Below, in pieces: positions 46,450 to 54,763 of a stretch of DNA of 64,000 nucleotides (position 1 is the stretch's first letter; each line of letters opens with the position of its first letter). The stretch is from Rhizobium sp. 2MFCol3.1. GTDB taxonomy: Bacteria > Pseudomonadota > Alphaproteobacteria > Rhizobiales > Rhizobiaceae. The translations under genes were made by a program, and so were the position numbers. Location of the stretch: NCBI RefSeq assembly GCF_000377565.1, contig NZ_KB898360.1:62001-126000 (forward strand), read 5' to 3'. Below the pieces are notes generated by a model. The model ran no database searches and had not been told where the DNA came from. It saw only the letters and a program-made list of their open reading frames with translations.

Positions 46450-47424
46450 ATGGTCAGCATTGAAATGATCGTCGCCGCCCGCGCCCGCCTGCGTGGACAT
46501 GCCCGCCGCACCCCGCTTCTTTCCTCTCCGTTTCTCGATGAGATCGCCGGGCGCCGGCTGTTCATCAAGGCCGAATGCCTGCAGCACACCGGCTCCTTCA
46601 AGTTCCGCGGCGGCTGGTCGGCCGTCTCAGCGCTGGAGCCAGAGGTACGCGCCCGCGGCGTCATCGCGTTTTCCTCCGGCAACCACGCCCAGGGCGTGGC
46701 GCTTGCCGCCAAGCTGCACGGCGTCCCCTCCGTCATCATCATGCCTTCCGACGCCCCGAAGCTGAAGATTGCTAACACCCGCGCGCTCGGCGCCGAGGTC
46801 GTGCTCTACGACCGCGCCACCGAAGACCGCGACGCGATCGGCGCGCGCCTCTCCGAGGAGCGCCGCCTGACCCTGATCAAGCCCTTCGACGAACCGCAGG
46901 TCATCGCCGGCCAGGGCACGACAGGTCTCGAGATCGCCGAGCAGGCGGAAGAGGAAGGCGTGACCGCGGCCGAAGTGCTGGTCCCCTGCGGCGGCGGCGG
47001 CCTGACGTCGGGCATCGCGCTGGCGCTCGAAGCCCGCACTCCAAGCTTCCGCGTCCGCCCCTGCGAGCCCGAAGGCTTCGACGACACCACCCGCTCGCTG
47101 GCCTCGGGCAAGATCGAGCGCAACGCCAGGCTGTCAGGCTCGATCTGCGACGCCATCATCACCCCGCAGCCCGGCAACATCACCTTCCCGATCCTCAAAC
47201 GCCTCGCCGGCCCGGGCCTCGTCGTCACCGACGAGGAAGCGCTGCGCGCCATGGCGCTTGCCTTCACCCGCCTGAAGATCGTCGTCGAACCCGGCGGCGC
47301 GGTCGCGCTGGCCGCCGCGCTGTTTCATGGCGATCAGCTGCAGGAGGATACCGCGATCGTGGTGACCTCGGGTGGCAATGTCGATGACGAGATGTTTGGC
47401 CGGGCGTTGGCGTTGCAGGGGTAG
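46450..47424 (+). CDS. Threonine/serine dehydratase (PLP, fold type II)
   Basis: A 324-residue PLP enzyme. The lysine that binds PLP is Lys51 in GSFKFRGG. SSGNHAQGVALAAKL (~77-91) is the substrate loop, and PCGGGGLTSG (~180) the phosphate-binding glycine loop. There is no C-terminal ACT domain, so it resembles catabolic dehydratases or serine racemases more than biosynthetic IlvA. Start 46450 fits the family N-terminus; ATG 46420 is an alternative. No regulator is adjacent, apart from the AraC gene 69 bp upstream. Confidence 0.88.
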   Translation: MVSIEMIVAARARLRGHARRTPLLSSPFLDEIAGRRLFIKAECLQHTGSFKFRGGWSAVSALEPEVRARGVIAFSSGNHAQGVALAAKLHGVPSVIIMPSDAPKLKIANTRALGAEVVLYDRATEDRDAIGARLSEERRLTLIKPFDEPQVIAGQGTTGLEIAEQAEEEGVTAAEVLVPCGGGGLTSGIALALEARTPSFRVRPCEPEGFDDTTRSLASGKIERNARLSGSICDAIITPQPGNITFPILKRLAGPGLVVTDEEALRAMALAFTRLKIVVEPGGAVALAAALFHGDQLQEDTAIVVTSGGNVDDEMFGRALALQG

Positions 47425-47484
47425 GATCGCGAGGTCGGCGCTGCGGGAGGTAGCTGCGAGACCGAGAGGTCGGAGGTTGTGTTA

Positions 47485-47632
47485 CCCCCCTCTGCCCTGC
47501 CGGGCATCTCCCCCACAAGGGGGGAGATCGACCCGTGGATAGATCTCCGCCAAACAATCAAGGTGGAGCGAGCAGCCGCTCCCAGCCAATCTCCCCACCT
47601 GTGGGGGAGATGGCCGGCAGGCCAGAGGGGGG
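47485..47632. repeat. RIME-like palindromic intergenic element, copy 1
   Basis: Terminal inverted repeats of about 44 bp start with CCCCCCTCTGCCCTGCCGGG on the left and read GGCCAGAGGGGGG on the right, each with an inner CTCCCCCAC hairpin. The size of ~148 bp and the sequence style match the Rhizobium-specific intergenic mosaic elements. There is no coding capacity. Confidence 0.85.
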
Positions 47633-47698
47633 TATCCCGCCCTCCAAGCCAACGTCGAACTCACCTACCGCACGGCACCCAGCCAAGCGCACTCACGC

Positions 47699-48511
47699 TC
47701 ACCCATCCCCCTCCGCAAGCCCCCGCCGTATCGCCACCTCCACCGGGCAATAATCCCCATCCGCCCGTTCCAGCAAAAACGGCTGCCGTAGCCCAAGCGG
47801 CGGCTGCGCCATGAAGCGCGGGGTCTTGCCACGATGCTTCTGCGCCGCATGCACCAGGAACGGATGGCACAAATAGACCGTGCCCGCTGCCCCCGTCGCC
47901 AGCGCCTGCGGCCGCTCCGCCCCCATCTGCTCCAGATACATATGCGACCGTCCCGCCTCGCCCGCCGGCGCCAGATAGCGCGCCATGTCCTTGTGCGATC
48001 CCACCCGGATACGCGTCGGCGCATCCTCCTCGCCGACATCGGAAAACAGAAAGAGCATCAACAACGCCCGGTCGCGCGAGGTGACATTCACCCGCCACGC
48101 CGAGAAGTCACTGCGCTCGTCGGGATCGCCCGTCTCCCCGGCGAAGCTCAGGTCCACATGCCATCCGGCATCCCCGGGATCATCGGGATGCGGAAACCGT
48201 ACCGGAAAGCTGCCGAGCCCATCACGCGGCAGCCACCGCCCCTTGCCCACCAGCTGATCAAATGCCTGGTGCAGCACCGGCGTGTTGGCCGCCGCGGCGA
48301 AAGGTCCACCGCCATAGCCGGGAAGCCGGATGACAGGATGGGTCCAGGTCGAGGGGTCGTCGCGGTCGCAGGGAATATCGCGCCACATGATATCGCGCGC
48401 CTGCTTTGCCAGTTCGCGCGGAAAGGCATTGTCGATGCGGATGAAACCGCGCTCGATGAACAGCTCGATGTCGGCCGCGCTGAGCACAGGCGGATAGGTT
48501 TTGTCGGTCAT
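47699..48511 (-). CDS. Phytanoyl-CoA dioxygenase (PhyH) family protein
   Basis: A 270-residue Fe(II)/2-oxoglutarate oxygenase of the double-stranded beta-helix fold. The iron ligands are His and Asp in AGWHVDLSF (~118-121) and His in HPFLVHAAQKHRGKTPR (~216-221); the Arg in that last segment should hold 2-oxoglutarate. N-terminal part has ELFIERGFIRIDNAF, usual for PhyH. The substrate is unknown. It is between two RIME-like elements in a small accessory segment. Confidence 0.85.
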   Translation of the reverse strand: MTDKTYPPVLSAADIELFIERGFIRIDNAFPRELAKQARDIMWRDIPCDRDDPSTWTHPVIRLPGYGGGPFAAAANTPVLHQAFDQLVGKGRWLPRDGLGSFPVRFPHPDDPGDAGWHVDLSFAGETGDPDERSDFSAWRVNVTSRDRALLMLFLFSDVGEEDAPTRIRVGSHKDMARYLAPAGEAGRSHMYLEQMGAERPQALATGAAGTVYLCHPFLVHAAQKHRGKTPRFMAQPPLGLRQPFLLERADGDYCPVEVAIRRGLAEGDG

Positions 48512-48642
48512 GGAAATTGCTCCATCTGCGCCTCCCCGGAGCGTCGCTCGTCTGACAGGAAGCGGATTTCGGTCAAGCGCCGCTGCCGGCCGAAGGGCCG
48601 GACTGCGGTCGCGTCTTCAGGGCCACAGTGGTGGCAGAGCCT

Positions 48643-48693
48643 TTAGCGGCTCAAGAAGAAGACCGAAGCGATGTTGAGCGTGAGCGTCATCAT
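48643..48693 (-). CDS. Candidate 16-residue ORF upstream of the dioxygenase gene
   Basis: The frame ATG 48693 to TAA 48643 encodes MMTLTLNIASVFFLSR. It lies in the leader between lysR and the dioxygenase, and a stem (CCGGCC / GGCCGG, 48588-48603) follows before the dioxygenase start. The ribosome-binding site is poor. It may be a leader peptide or chance. Confidence 0.2.
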   Translation of the reverse strand: MMTLTLNIASVFFLSR

Positions 48694-48727
48694 GATGGGT
48701 GAAGGCTAACAGCGGCGGGCGATCGGG

Positions 48728-49669
48728 TCAACCGCGCCCCTGCCGCGCCATCCGCACCGCACTGACGGCAGCGGGCCTCGCAACCTCGCCAAGCACATCG
48801 GAAACCGACTGCCGCACCAACCCCGCCAACCTCGCCACCGCCGGCGCGCTCTCGGCCTCCGCGCGGTGCAGCACGAGGCCGAGCCCGGGCAACTCAGGCA
48901 GCGCTAAGTCTTCCGCCATGAGCGGTCGCACCTTCGCGGGCAGACCAACCGGCGTGCGCAGCGTGATGCCAAGCCCGGCCGCCGTCGCCGCCCACAGGCC
49001 GCCGAGGCTGGGGCTGACGAAGGCGAGCCGCCAGGAAATGCCCGCGGCATCCAGCGCCTTGGTCGCCGCGCTGCGCATCAGGCAGGGCGCCTCGAGTGCC
49101 GCGAGCGGCAGCGGCTCTCCGCTCGCGCGGTCCCACCCCGATGACACGGCGGCCGAGCCGATCCAGCGCATCGGCACCTCGCCGATCCGGTCGCAATGCG
49201 GCGTCAGCGTCCCGTCGCTCCAGGCAAGGGCGAGGTCGAGCTTGCCCGATGTCACCCGCTCGATCAGCTCGACGTTGCGCACCACCCGCGCCTCGATCCT
49301 GACCTTCGGATGCGCCCGCGCGAAACGGCCGAGCACATCAGGCAGCAGCGTCTCGCCAAAATCCTCCTGCAGTCCCAGCCGCACCCAGCCCTCCAGCTCG
49401 ACGCTGTGCACGGCGGCCGCCGCCTCGTCGTTCAGCTCCAGCAAGCGCCGCGCATAGCCGAGCATGGTTTCGCCGGCATCGGTCAGCGCCAGGCCGCGGC
49501 CGGACTTGCGAAAGATCGGCGTGCCCGCCTGCTCCTCCAGCTTCTTGAGCTGCGCGCTTACCGCAGATGTCGAACGCCCCAGCCGGTCGGCGGCGCGCGC
49601 GAAATTGCCGAGCTCCATGCCGGTGACGAAGGTTCTGAGAACGTCGAGGTCGAAGATGGTCCGGCGCAT
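48728..49669 (-). CDS. LysR family transcriptional regulator
   Basis: A 313-residue LysR regulator. The N-terminal HTH is FDLDVLRTFVTGMELGNFAR (~4-23) and RLGRSTSAVSAQLKKLEEQA (~29-48), with ALTDAGETMLGYARRLLEL; the effector domain covers ~90-300. It is divergent from the tautomerase-DUF4865 pair, with a 13-bp palindrome between. The most likely targets are those two genes and itself. Confidence 0.9.
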   Translation of the reverse strand: MRRTIFDLDVLRTFVTGMELGNFARAADRLGRSTSAVSAQLKKLEEQAGTPIFRKSGRGLALTDAGETMLGYARRLLELNDEAAAAVHSVELEGWVRLGLQEDFGETLLPDVLGRFARAHPKVRIEARVVRNVELIERVTSGKLDLALAWSDGTLTPHCDRIGEVPMRWIGSAAVSSGWDRASGEPLPLAALEAPCLMRSAATKALDAAGISWRLAFVSPSLGGLWAATAAGLGITLRTPVGLPAKVRPLMAEDLALPELPGLGLVLHRAEAESAPAVARLAGLVRQSVSDVLGEVARPAAVSAVRMARQGRG

Positions 49670-49688
49670 TTAATAGTCCATATTTTCA

Positions 49689-49701
49689 GGATCGACGATC
49701 C
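49689..49701. promoter_or_regulatory. Palindrome between lysR and the tautomerase gene
   Basis: GGATCG-A-CGATCC is a perfect odd palindrome 20 bp before lysR and 75 bp before the tautomerase gene. It is a candidate LysR site. Confidence 0.45.
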
Positions 49702-49775
49702 ATTATATTCTGCTTTTCTGCATTATCGTGCCGTGCGATCTTCTCCCTGTCAACATCTGGGAAAAGGAGGCAAAC

Positions 49776-50195
49776 ATGCCCTTCACTCGTATCTCGCTTC
49801 TGAAAGGCAAGTCGCCGGACTATATCGCAGCCCTCTCCGAGAACCTCCACCGCGCCATGGTGGAAACCTTCAACGTGCCGCCAGCCGACCGCTTTCACAT
49901 GATCCACCAGCATGAACCGGGCGAACTGATCTTCGACCGCAATTATCTCGCCGGTCCGCGCTCGGACGATTTCGTGCTGATCGCCATCACCGCCGGCAAG
50001 CCGCGCACAGCGGAAGCGCGCACAGCGTTCTTCAAGCGCGCGGTCGAACTGCTCGGCCAATCGCCGGGCCTGCGGCCTGAGGATGCGATGATCGTCATCA
50101 ACACCACGGCACCGGACGAATGGTCCTTCGGCAATGGCGGGCAGCAGATGCTGGAACCCGGCTGGGAAATCCGCGCCATGGAGACCGCGCCATGA
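49776..50195 (+). CDS. Tautomerase family protein
   Basis: A 139-residue protein of the 4-oxalocrotonate tautomerase/MIF superfamily. The start MPFTRISLLKGKSPDYI places the catalytic Pro directly after the initiator Met. RFHMIHQHEPGELIFD (~42-57) and DDFVLIAITAGKPR are other core strands. ATG 49776 follows AAAAGGAGG, a very good site. Its stop overlaps the DUF4865 gene by 4 nt. The pair with a divergent LysR is a recurring arrangement in proteobacteria. The substrate is unknown. Confidence 0.9.
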   Translation: MPFTRISLLKGKSPDYIAALSENLHRAMVETFNVPPADRFHMIHQHEPGELIFDRNYLAGPRSDDFVLIAITAGKPRTAEARTAFFKRAVELLGQSPGLRPEDAMIVINTTAPDEWSFGNGGQQMLEPGWEIRAMETAP

Positions 50196-50743
50196 TCGCC
50201 ATGCAATACAGCTTCACCCTGCCCGCCGATTACGACATGGCGATTATCGACCGCCGCATCCGCGACAAGGGCCCGATGACCGACGGCTTCCCCAAGCTCG
50301 GCTTCAAGGCCTATCTCACGACACGCAAGGGCGAACTCGGCGCAACCGACAATCTCTACGCGCCCTTCTATCTCTGGCGGCACGCTGAAGGCGCAAGCGA
50401 CTTCCTCTGCGGCCCCGGCTTCGAGGCCGTCAGCCGATCCTTCGGCCGGCCGCAGGTGGCGACGTGGATTGTGTGGCATGGCGATGTGGCGCCGGATGCG
50501 ACGAAGGCGCGCTTCGCCACGCGCGAGATATTGCCGCTGGGTACGGACGTTTCGCTCGCATCGGTTCGCGAGAGCGAGACGGCGCGCGCCCGTGCCCGAT
50601 TGGATCAGCCCGGCGTGCTTGCCTCCGTCGCGGCATTCGATCCCTCGGGCTGGACGATGGTGCGCTTTGCACTGCACGCGGATGCGCCTGCTGTGTCGTC
50701 GTCGGCGCGGATTTATCACGTCGGTCACGTGTCCTTGCCGTGA
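50192..50743 (+). CDS. DUF4865 family protein
   Basis: A 183-residue protein matching DUF4865: MIAMQYSFTLPADYDMAIID at the start, KLGFKAYLTTRKG, and NLYAPFYLWRHAEGASDFL near the middle. It resembles a ferredoxin-like barrel. The ATG overlaps the tautomerase stop by 4 nt, implying joint expression. Its role is not known; it is probably a partner in the same reaction series. Confidence 0.85.
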   Translation: MIAMQYSFTLPADYDMAIIDRRIRDKGPMTDGFPKLGFKAYLTTRKGELGATDNLYAPFYLWRHAEGASDFLCGPGFEAVSRSFGRPQVATWIVWHGDVAPDATKARFATREILPLGTDVSLASVRESETARARARLDQPGVLASVAAFDPSGWTMVRFALHADAPAVSSSARIYHVGHVSLP

Positions 50744-50807
50744 GCGGCTATAGCGAGTTCTCGATAGGTGCAGAGGAATGCTGATCGAGAGGTCAATGCG
50801 TGGGGTG

Positions 50808-50956
50808 CCCCCCTCTGCCCTGCCGGGCATCTCCCCCACAGGTGGGGAGATTGGCTGGGCTTACCCGCTCGCACCTACCTCAATGTTTGGATGGGGAGTA
50901 CGCCACGAGTCGATCTCCCCCCTTGTGGGGGAGATGTCCGGCAGGACAGAGGGGAG
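50808..50956. repeat. RIME-like palindromic intergenic element, copy 2
   Basis: The same type of element as at 47485: CCCCCCTCTGCCCTGCCGGG at the left end and CAGGACAGAGGGGAG at the right. Its interior reads as the reverse complement of copy 1 (its right arm matches copy 1's left arm and vice versa), so the two are in opposite orientation. Confidence 0.85.
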
Positions 50957-51002
50957 TATCCCACCCTCCAAGCCAGCAATGCACCAAACCACAACCCGAC
51001 AA

Positions 51003-51035
51003 CAAAAAACCCGCCACCTCCAAGAGGCAGCGGGT
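51003..51035 (-). terminator. Intrinsic terminator of pyk
   Basis: Read on the minus strand: a 12-bp stem with two mismatches (ACCCGCTGCCTC / GAGGTGGCGGGT) is followed by TTTTTTG. It lies 25 nt after the pyk stop. Confidence 0.85.
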
Positions 51036-51060
51036 CCAACTCAATCAAACCAAATCCGGA

Positions 51061-52500
51061 TCAAAACCCGCTCTGGCCGTCCGAACCGATATAGGCGATG
51101 CGCAGCATGTTCGTCGCGCCCGGTGTCCCGAGCGGCACGCCGGCCGAGATGATGATGCGGTCGCCCGGCTTGCCGAAGCCTTCGTCGGCGACGATGCGGC
51201 AGGCGCGGTTGACCATGTCGTCGAGGTCGGTCGCGTCATGCGTGACCACGCAGTGCAGGCCCCAGACGATGGCGAGGCGGCGTGCGGTCTGGATGACAGG
51301 CGACAGCGCCAGGATCGGCACCTGCGGGCGCTCGCGCGAGGCGCGCAGGCCCGTCGTGCCCGACGAGGTGTAGCAGACGATGGCCGACAGGCGCAGCGTT
51401 TCGGCGATCTGGCGGGCGGCCAGCGAAATCGCGTCGGCGCCGGTGGCTTCCGCCTGGGCGCGCTGCGCGTAGATGATCCCGGGATAGTGCGGCTCGCGCT
51501 CAATGGTGCTGGCGATCGACGCCATCGTCGAGACGGCTTCAACCGGATAATCGCCGGACGCGGATTCGGCCGACAGCATGACAGCGTCGGCGCCTTCGAA
51601 GACGGCGGTCGCGACGTCGGAGACTTCAGCGCGGGTCGGGACCGGCGCCGAGATCATCGATTCCAGCATCTGCGTGGCGACGACGACAGGCTTGCCCGAA
51701 CGACGGCAGGCACGGATCAGCTGCTTCTGGATGCCGGGAACCGCTTCGAGCGGCATTTCCACACCGAGGTCGCCACGGGCAACCATCAGCGCGTCTGAAA
51801 GCTCGATGATCTCTTCGATCCGTTCGATTGCCTGCGGCTTTTCGATCTTCGCCATCAGGCCAACGCGACCGCGCGCGATCTTGCGCACTTCGACCAGATC
51901 TTCCGGACGCTGCACGAAGGAGAGCGCAACCCAGTCGACGTCATCAGTTGCGAGAACCGCATCAAGGTCGGCGCGGTCCTTGTCGGTCAGGACGCCGGCA
52001 GTGAGGATCGTGTCGGGAAGGCTGACGCCCTTGCGGTCGGAAATCCGAGTGCCCGAAACAACCGTCGTGACAATGCTCTTGCCGTCGCACTTTTCAGCGC
52101 GGAGCGCCAGCTTGCCGTCGTCGATCAGCAGGCGGTCGCCCGGCTTCACGGCTTCGAGAATTTCGGGATGCGGCAGGAACACGCGGTTCTTGTCGCCGGG
52201 GCTGTCGTTGTTGTCGAGCGTGAACGTGTCGCCCGGCTTCAGGTCGACCTTGACATCGGCGAACTTGCCGACGCGCAGCTTCGGACCCTGAAGGTCGGCG
52301 AGAATGCCGATCGGGCGGCCGCTGCGGGTTTCGACGGCGCGGATGCGCTGGATCAGCGTGCGCATCGTGTCATGGCTCGCATGGCTCATGTTGATGCGGA
52401 AAACGTCGGCACCGGCCTGGTGCAGCTTCTCGATCATCGCTTCTTCGGACGAGGCGGGTCCGAGCGTTGCGAGGATTTTTACTTTGCGGTTACGCTTCAT
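51061..52500 (-). CDS. pyk: Pyruvate kinase
   Basis: Converts phosphoenolpyruvate and ADP to pyruvate and ATP. The 479 residues have ATLGPASSEEAMIEKL (~11), FRINMSHASHDT (~34-45), the active-site IEKPQAIERIEEII (~219-232) with its Lys, VARGDLGVEMPLEAVPGIQK (~241-260), and MLESMISAPVPTRAEVSDVA (~278-297). The C-terminal domain is complete. Its start overlaps the stop of the DUF1036 gene by 1 nt (TGATG), so both are on one transcript. Confidence 0.97.
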   Translation of the reverse strand: MKRNRKVKILATLGPASSEEAMIEKLHQAGADVFRINMSHASHDTMRTLIQRIRAVETRSGRPIGILADLQGPKLRVGKFADVKVDLKPGDTFTLDNNDSPGDKNRVFLPHPEILEAVKPGDRLLIDDGKLALRAEKCDGKSIVTTVVSGTRISDRKGVSLPDTILTAGVLTDKDRADLDAVLATDDVDWVALSFVQRPEDLVEVRKIARGRVGLMAKIEKPQAIERIEEIIELSDALMVARGDLGVEMPLEAVPGIQKQLIRACRRSGKPVVVATQMLESMISAPVPTRAEVSDVATAVFEGADAVMLSAESASGDYPVEAVSTMASIASTIEREPHYPGIIYAQRAQAEATGADAISLAARQIAETLRLSAIVCYTSSGTTGLRASRERPQVPILALSPVIQTARRLAIVWGLHCVVTHDATDLDDMVNRACRIVADEGFGKPGDRIIISAGVPLGTPGATNMLRIAYIGSDGQSGF

Positions 52501-53042
52501 CAGTTCGGACTTTCCTGGGTGCCTGGGGTATCGGAAAGTTGAACCATCCAGCTGCCCTGGCGGCCCGTGTCATATTCCTTGAACCCCATCTTCTGATAGC
52601 CACGGGCGTAGCAATCATTGACGCCCGTGATCTTGAATTCGTTCTCCGCCACGCACATCTGCACGTCGCCCGTCCATCGTCCTCCCCGGGCGGCGTCTTC
52701 GGCGTAGAGGTAGTAGTAGCGAGACTGAAGCTCTCCCTCGATCAGTGTCGCGCAGGTCGTTGCCGGGACCTGCCACCAGCCTTCCGTCATCCAGCCGTCC
52801 TTGGCCCGGTATCCGATCGCCACGCCGACTAGATTCTGCGTACCGTTGCAGACGCGAAAATCAGCGCGCGCCACATCGGCAATGAAGAACGGCGAGAACG
52901 CCGCGAGAACAAAAAGAGCAAAACGGGCAAGCGGCCCGGAACGCGTAAGGAAACATGGCGCGGTCTGGATCAACACGACTTCCAATTGGCTCCCGGTTAT
53001 TCGTTGTCGTGCCTTCTTGCGCTGCCTCCCGGCGAAAGTCAA
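52500..53042 (-). CDS. Exported DUF1036 protein
   Basis: Up to 180 residues. A hydrophobic segment (FALFVLAAFSPFFIA) acts as signal peptide, followed by the DUF1036 domain: FRVCNGTQNLVGVAIGYRAK, WWQVPATTCATLIEG, and RYYYLYAEDAARGGRWTGD. The conserved cysteines suggest disulfides. The start is uncertain: GTG 52976 would give a shorter, more typical signal peptide than ATG 53042. It is cotranscribed with pyk immediately downstream. Role unknown. Confidence 0.82.
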   Translation of the reverse strand: MTFAGRQRKKARQRITGSQLEVVLIQTAPCFLTRSGPLARFALFVLAAFSPFFIADVARADFRVCNGTQNLVGVAIGYRAKDGWMTEGWWQVPATTCATLIEGELQSRYYYLYAEDAARGGRWTGDVQMCVAENEFKITGVNDCYARGYQKMGFKEYDTGRQGSWMVQLSDTPGTQESPN

Positions 53043-53218
53043 CGCAATGCTAATCGATTATATTTCTGACATCAAACAAGAGGCGCACTCGCCGCCGCAA
53101 GGATCGCGCGGAGATTGCCAGGCTGGTACGAAGTGATTGATCACGGGGCGCGCTTGAACCCTTCCCCTGCCCGTGCGATCAGAGACACGCTTGCAAACAC
53201 TCAACGGCATTGTCCTCG

Positions 53219-54007
53219 ATGAACGACTTCCAATCCTTCGAAATTCTAGGCGGACATCATGACAGGGGTATGGTGCTCCTGGGTGACCATGCAATGAACC
53301 GCCTGCCGGAACGCTATGGCAGCCTGGGCCTGCCCGAGAGCGCCTTTGCCCGCCATATCGCCTATGACATCGGCATCGAGGGGCTGACGCGGGCGCTGTC
53401 CGAGAAGCTTGGCGTTCCCGCCGTGCTCGGCGGCTTCTCTAGATTGCTGATCGACCCGAACCGGGGCGAGGACGACCCGACGTTGATCATGAAGATTTCC
53501 GACGGCGCCATCATTCCGGGCAATCACCCGATCACCCAGGAAGAGTGGAACGGCCGCATCGCCAATTTCCACCGCCCCTATCACAATGCCGTCAGCGAGA
53601 CGATTGCGAAGGTGGCGGCCGCCACCGGCAAGGCGCCGCTGGTGCTCTCACTGCATTCTTTCACGCCCGCCTGGAAAAACGTGCCGCGCCCATGGCATGC
53701 GGCCGTGCTGTGGGACAGCGATCACCGCGCCGTCGCTCCGCTTCTTGACTTGCTGCGGGCCGATCCCGATCTGGTGATCGGCGACAACGAGCCCTATGAT
53801 GGCGCGCTGAAGGGTGACACCATGTACCAGCATTGCATGGTCACGGGCATCCCGCACGCGCTGCTGGAGGTTCGCCAGGACCTGATCGGCGACACGGCGG
53901 GCATCGCCGCTTGGGCCGACCGGCTGGCGCCGATCTTTGCGACCATGAACGCCGACCCGGCGCTGCATCAATACCAAGTGCACGCTTCGCGCACCGGCCC
54001 ATACTGA
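53219..54007 (+). CDS. N-formylglutamate amidohydrolase family protein
   Basis: A 262-residue hydrolase. The fold motifs are LGDHAMNRLPERYGSLGLPE near the N-terminus, HIAYDIGIEGLTRALSE, and NRGEDDPTLI; the metal-binding His residues lie in the HAMN, HIAYD and LSLHSFTP regions. The family removes formyl or similar groups from amino-acid derivatives; HutG is one member. No hut genes are near. An in-frame TTG at 53210 is an alternative start. A DUF1244 gene follows after 15 nt. Confidence 0.87.
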   Translation: MNDFQSFEILGGHHDRGMVLLGDHAMNRLPERYGSLGLPESAFARHIAYDIGIEGLTRALSEKLGVPAVLGGFSRLLIDPNRGEDDPTLIMKISDGAIIPGNHPITQEEWNGRIANFHRPYHNAVSETIAKVAAATGKAPLVLSLHSFTPAWKNVPRPWHAAVLWDSDHRAVAPLLDLLRADPDLVIGDNEPYDGALKGDTMYQHCMVTGIPHALLEVRQDLIGDTAGIAAWADRLAPIFATMNADPALHQYQVHASRTGPY

Positions 54008-54022
54008 CGATAGGAGAGCAAA

Positions 54023-54328
54023 ATGACCGAGCTCAGCAAGGAACAACAAACCGAATTCGAAGCCGCCGCCTTCCGCCGCCTCGTCGCGCACCTGCGCGAA
54101 CGCACCGACGTGCAAAACATCGACATGATGAATCTGGCCGGCTTTTGCCGCAACTGCCTGTCCAACTGGTACAAGGACGCGGCCGATGCCGATGGCGCCG
54201 AACTGACGAAGGACGAGGCCCGCGAGATCGTCTACGGCATGCCCTTCGACGAGTGGAAAAGCCGCTACCAGACCGAAGCGACGCCCCAACAAAAAGCCGC
54301 ATTCGAAAGCAACAACCCGCACAAATGA
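54023..54328 (+). CDS. DUF1244 family protein
   Basis: A 101-residue helical protein with the family core: AAAFRRLVAHLRERTDVQNI (~14-33), NLAGFCRNCLSNWYKDAADA (~37-56), and MPFDEWKSRYQ. The Cys pair in FCRNC is conserved in this family. The function is unknown. The RBS is TAGGAGAGC. It is 15 nt after the amidohydrolase gene, likely the same transcript. Confidence 0.9.
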   Translation: MTELSKEQQTEFEAAAFRRLVAHLRERTDVQNIDMMNLAGFCRNCLSNWYKDAADADGAELTKDEAREIVYGMPFDEWKSRYQTEATPQQKAAFESNNPHK

Positions 54329-54418
54329 GCCCCGGCTCTGTCGAATAGGCTTGACCCCGGCTGATCTTCACGGCAGTCAACGCCATCCGAATTTTTATCC
54401 CCCTATCAGGAGAACACG

Positions 54419-54682
54419 ATGTCTGATGCCCACGGCGTTGCCCGCGACCAGCTTCGCGCTTTCATCGAGCGCATTGAACGGTTGGAAGAAGAAAAGAAGA
54501 CCATCGCCGACGATATCAAGGACGTCTACGGCGAAGCCAAGGGAACCGGCTTCGACACCAAGATCCTGAAAAAGGTCATCGCGCTGCGCAAGAAGGATGA
54601 GCAGGAGCGTCTTGAGGAAGAAGCGATCCTCGACACCTACCTCGCCGCTCTCGGCATGATCGAAGGTCCGGCGGAAGCCTGA
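54419..54682 (+). CDS. DUF2312 (UPF0335) protein
   Basis: An 87-residue helical protein: [40 protein letters not shown], and [20 protein letters not shown]. This is the alphaproteobacterial UPF0335 family; a recognisable GapR-type DNA-binding role has been described for family members in Caulobacter, so a nucleoid-associated role is the best guess. RBS AGGAGA. It ends at a strong bidirectional terminator. Confidence 0.92.
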   Translation: MSDAHGVARDQLRAFIERIERLEEEKKTIADDIKDVYGEAKGTGFDTKILKKVIALRKKDEQERLEEEAILDTYLAALGMIEGPAEA

Positions 54683-54707
54683 TCGGATCCCGATCGAACC
54701 CTATATC

Positions 54708-54741
54708 AGAAAGCCGCCGGGTCACCCTCGGCGGCTTTCTT
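54708..54741. terminator. Bidirectional terminator after the DUF2312 gene
   Basis: A 12-bp stem (AGAAAGCCGCCG / CGGCGGCTTTCT) lies between convergent genes. Confidence 0.85.
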
Positions 54742-54763
54742 GTATAGGCCAAAGAGCCGCGGA

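Noticed and set aside
53043..53218. Possible small gene or RNA between the DUF1036 and amidohydrolase genes
   Set aside because: No frame with a good ribosome-binding site and no hairpin-T tract was seen.
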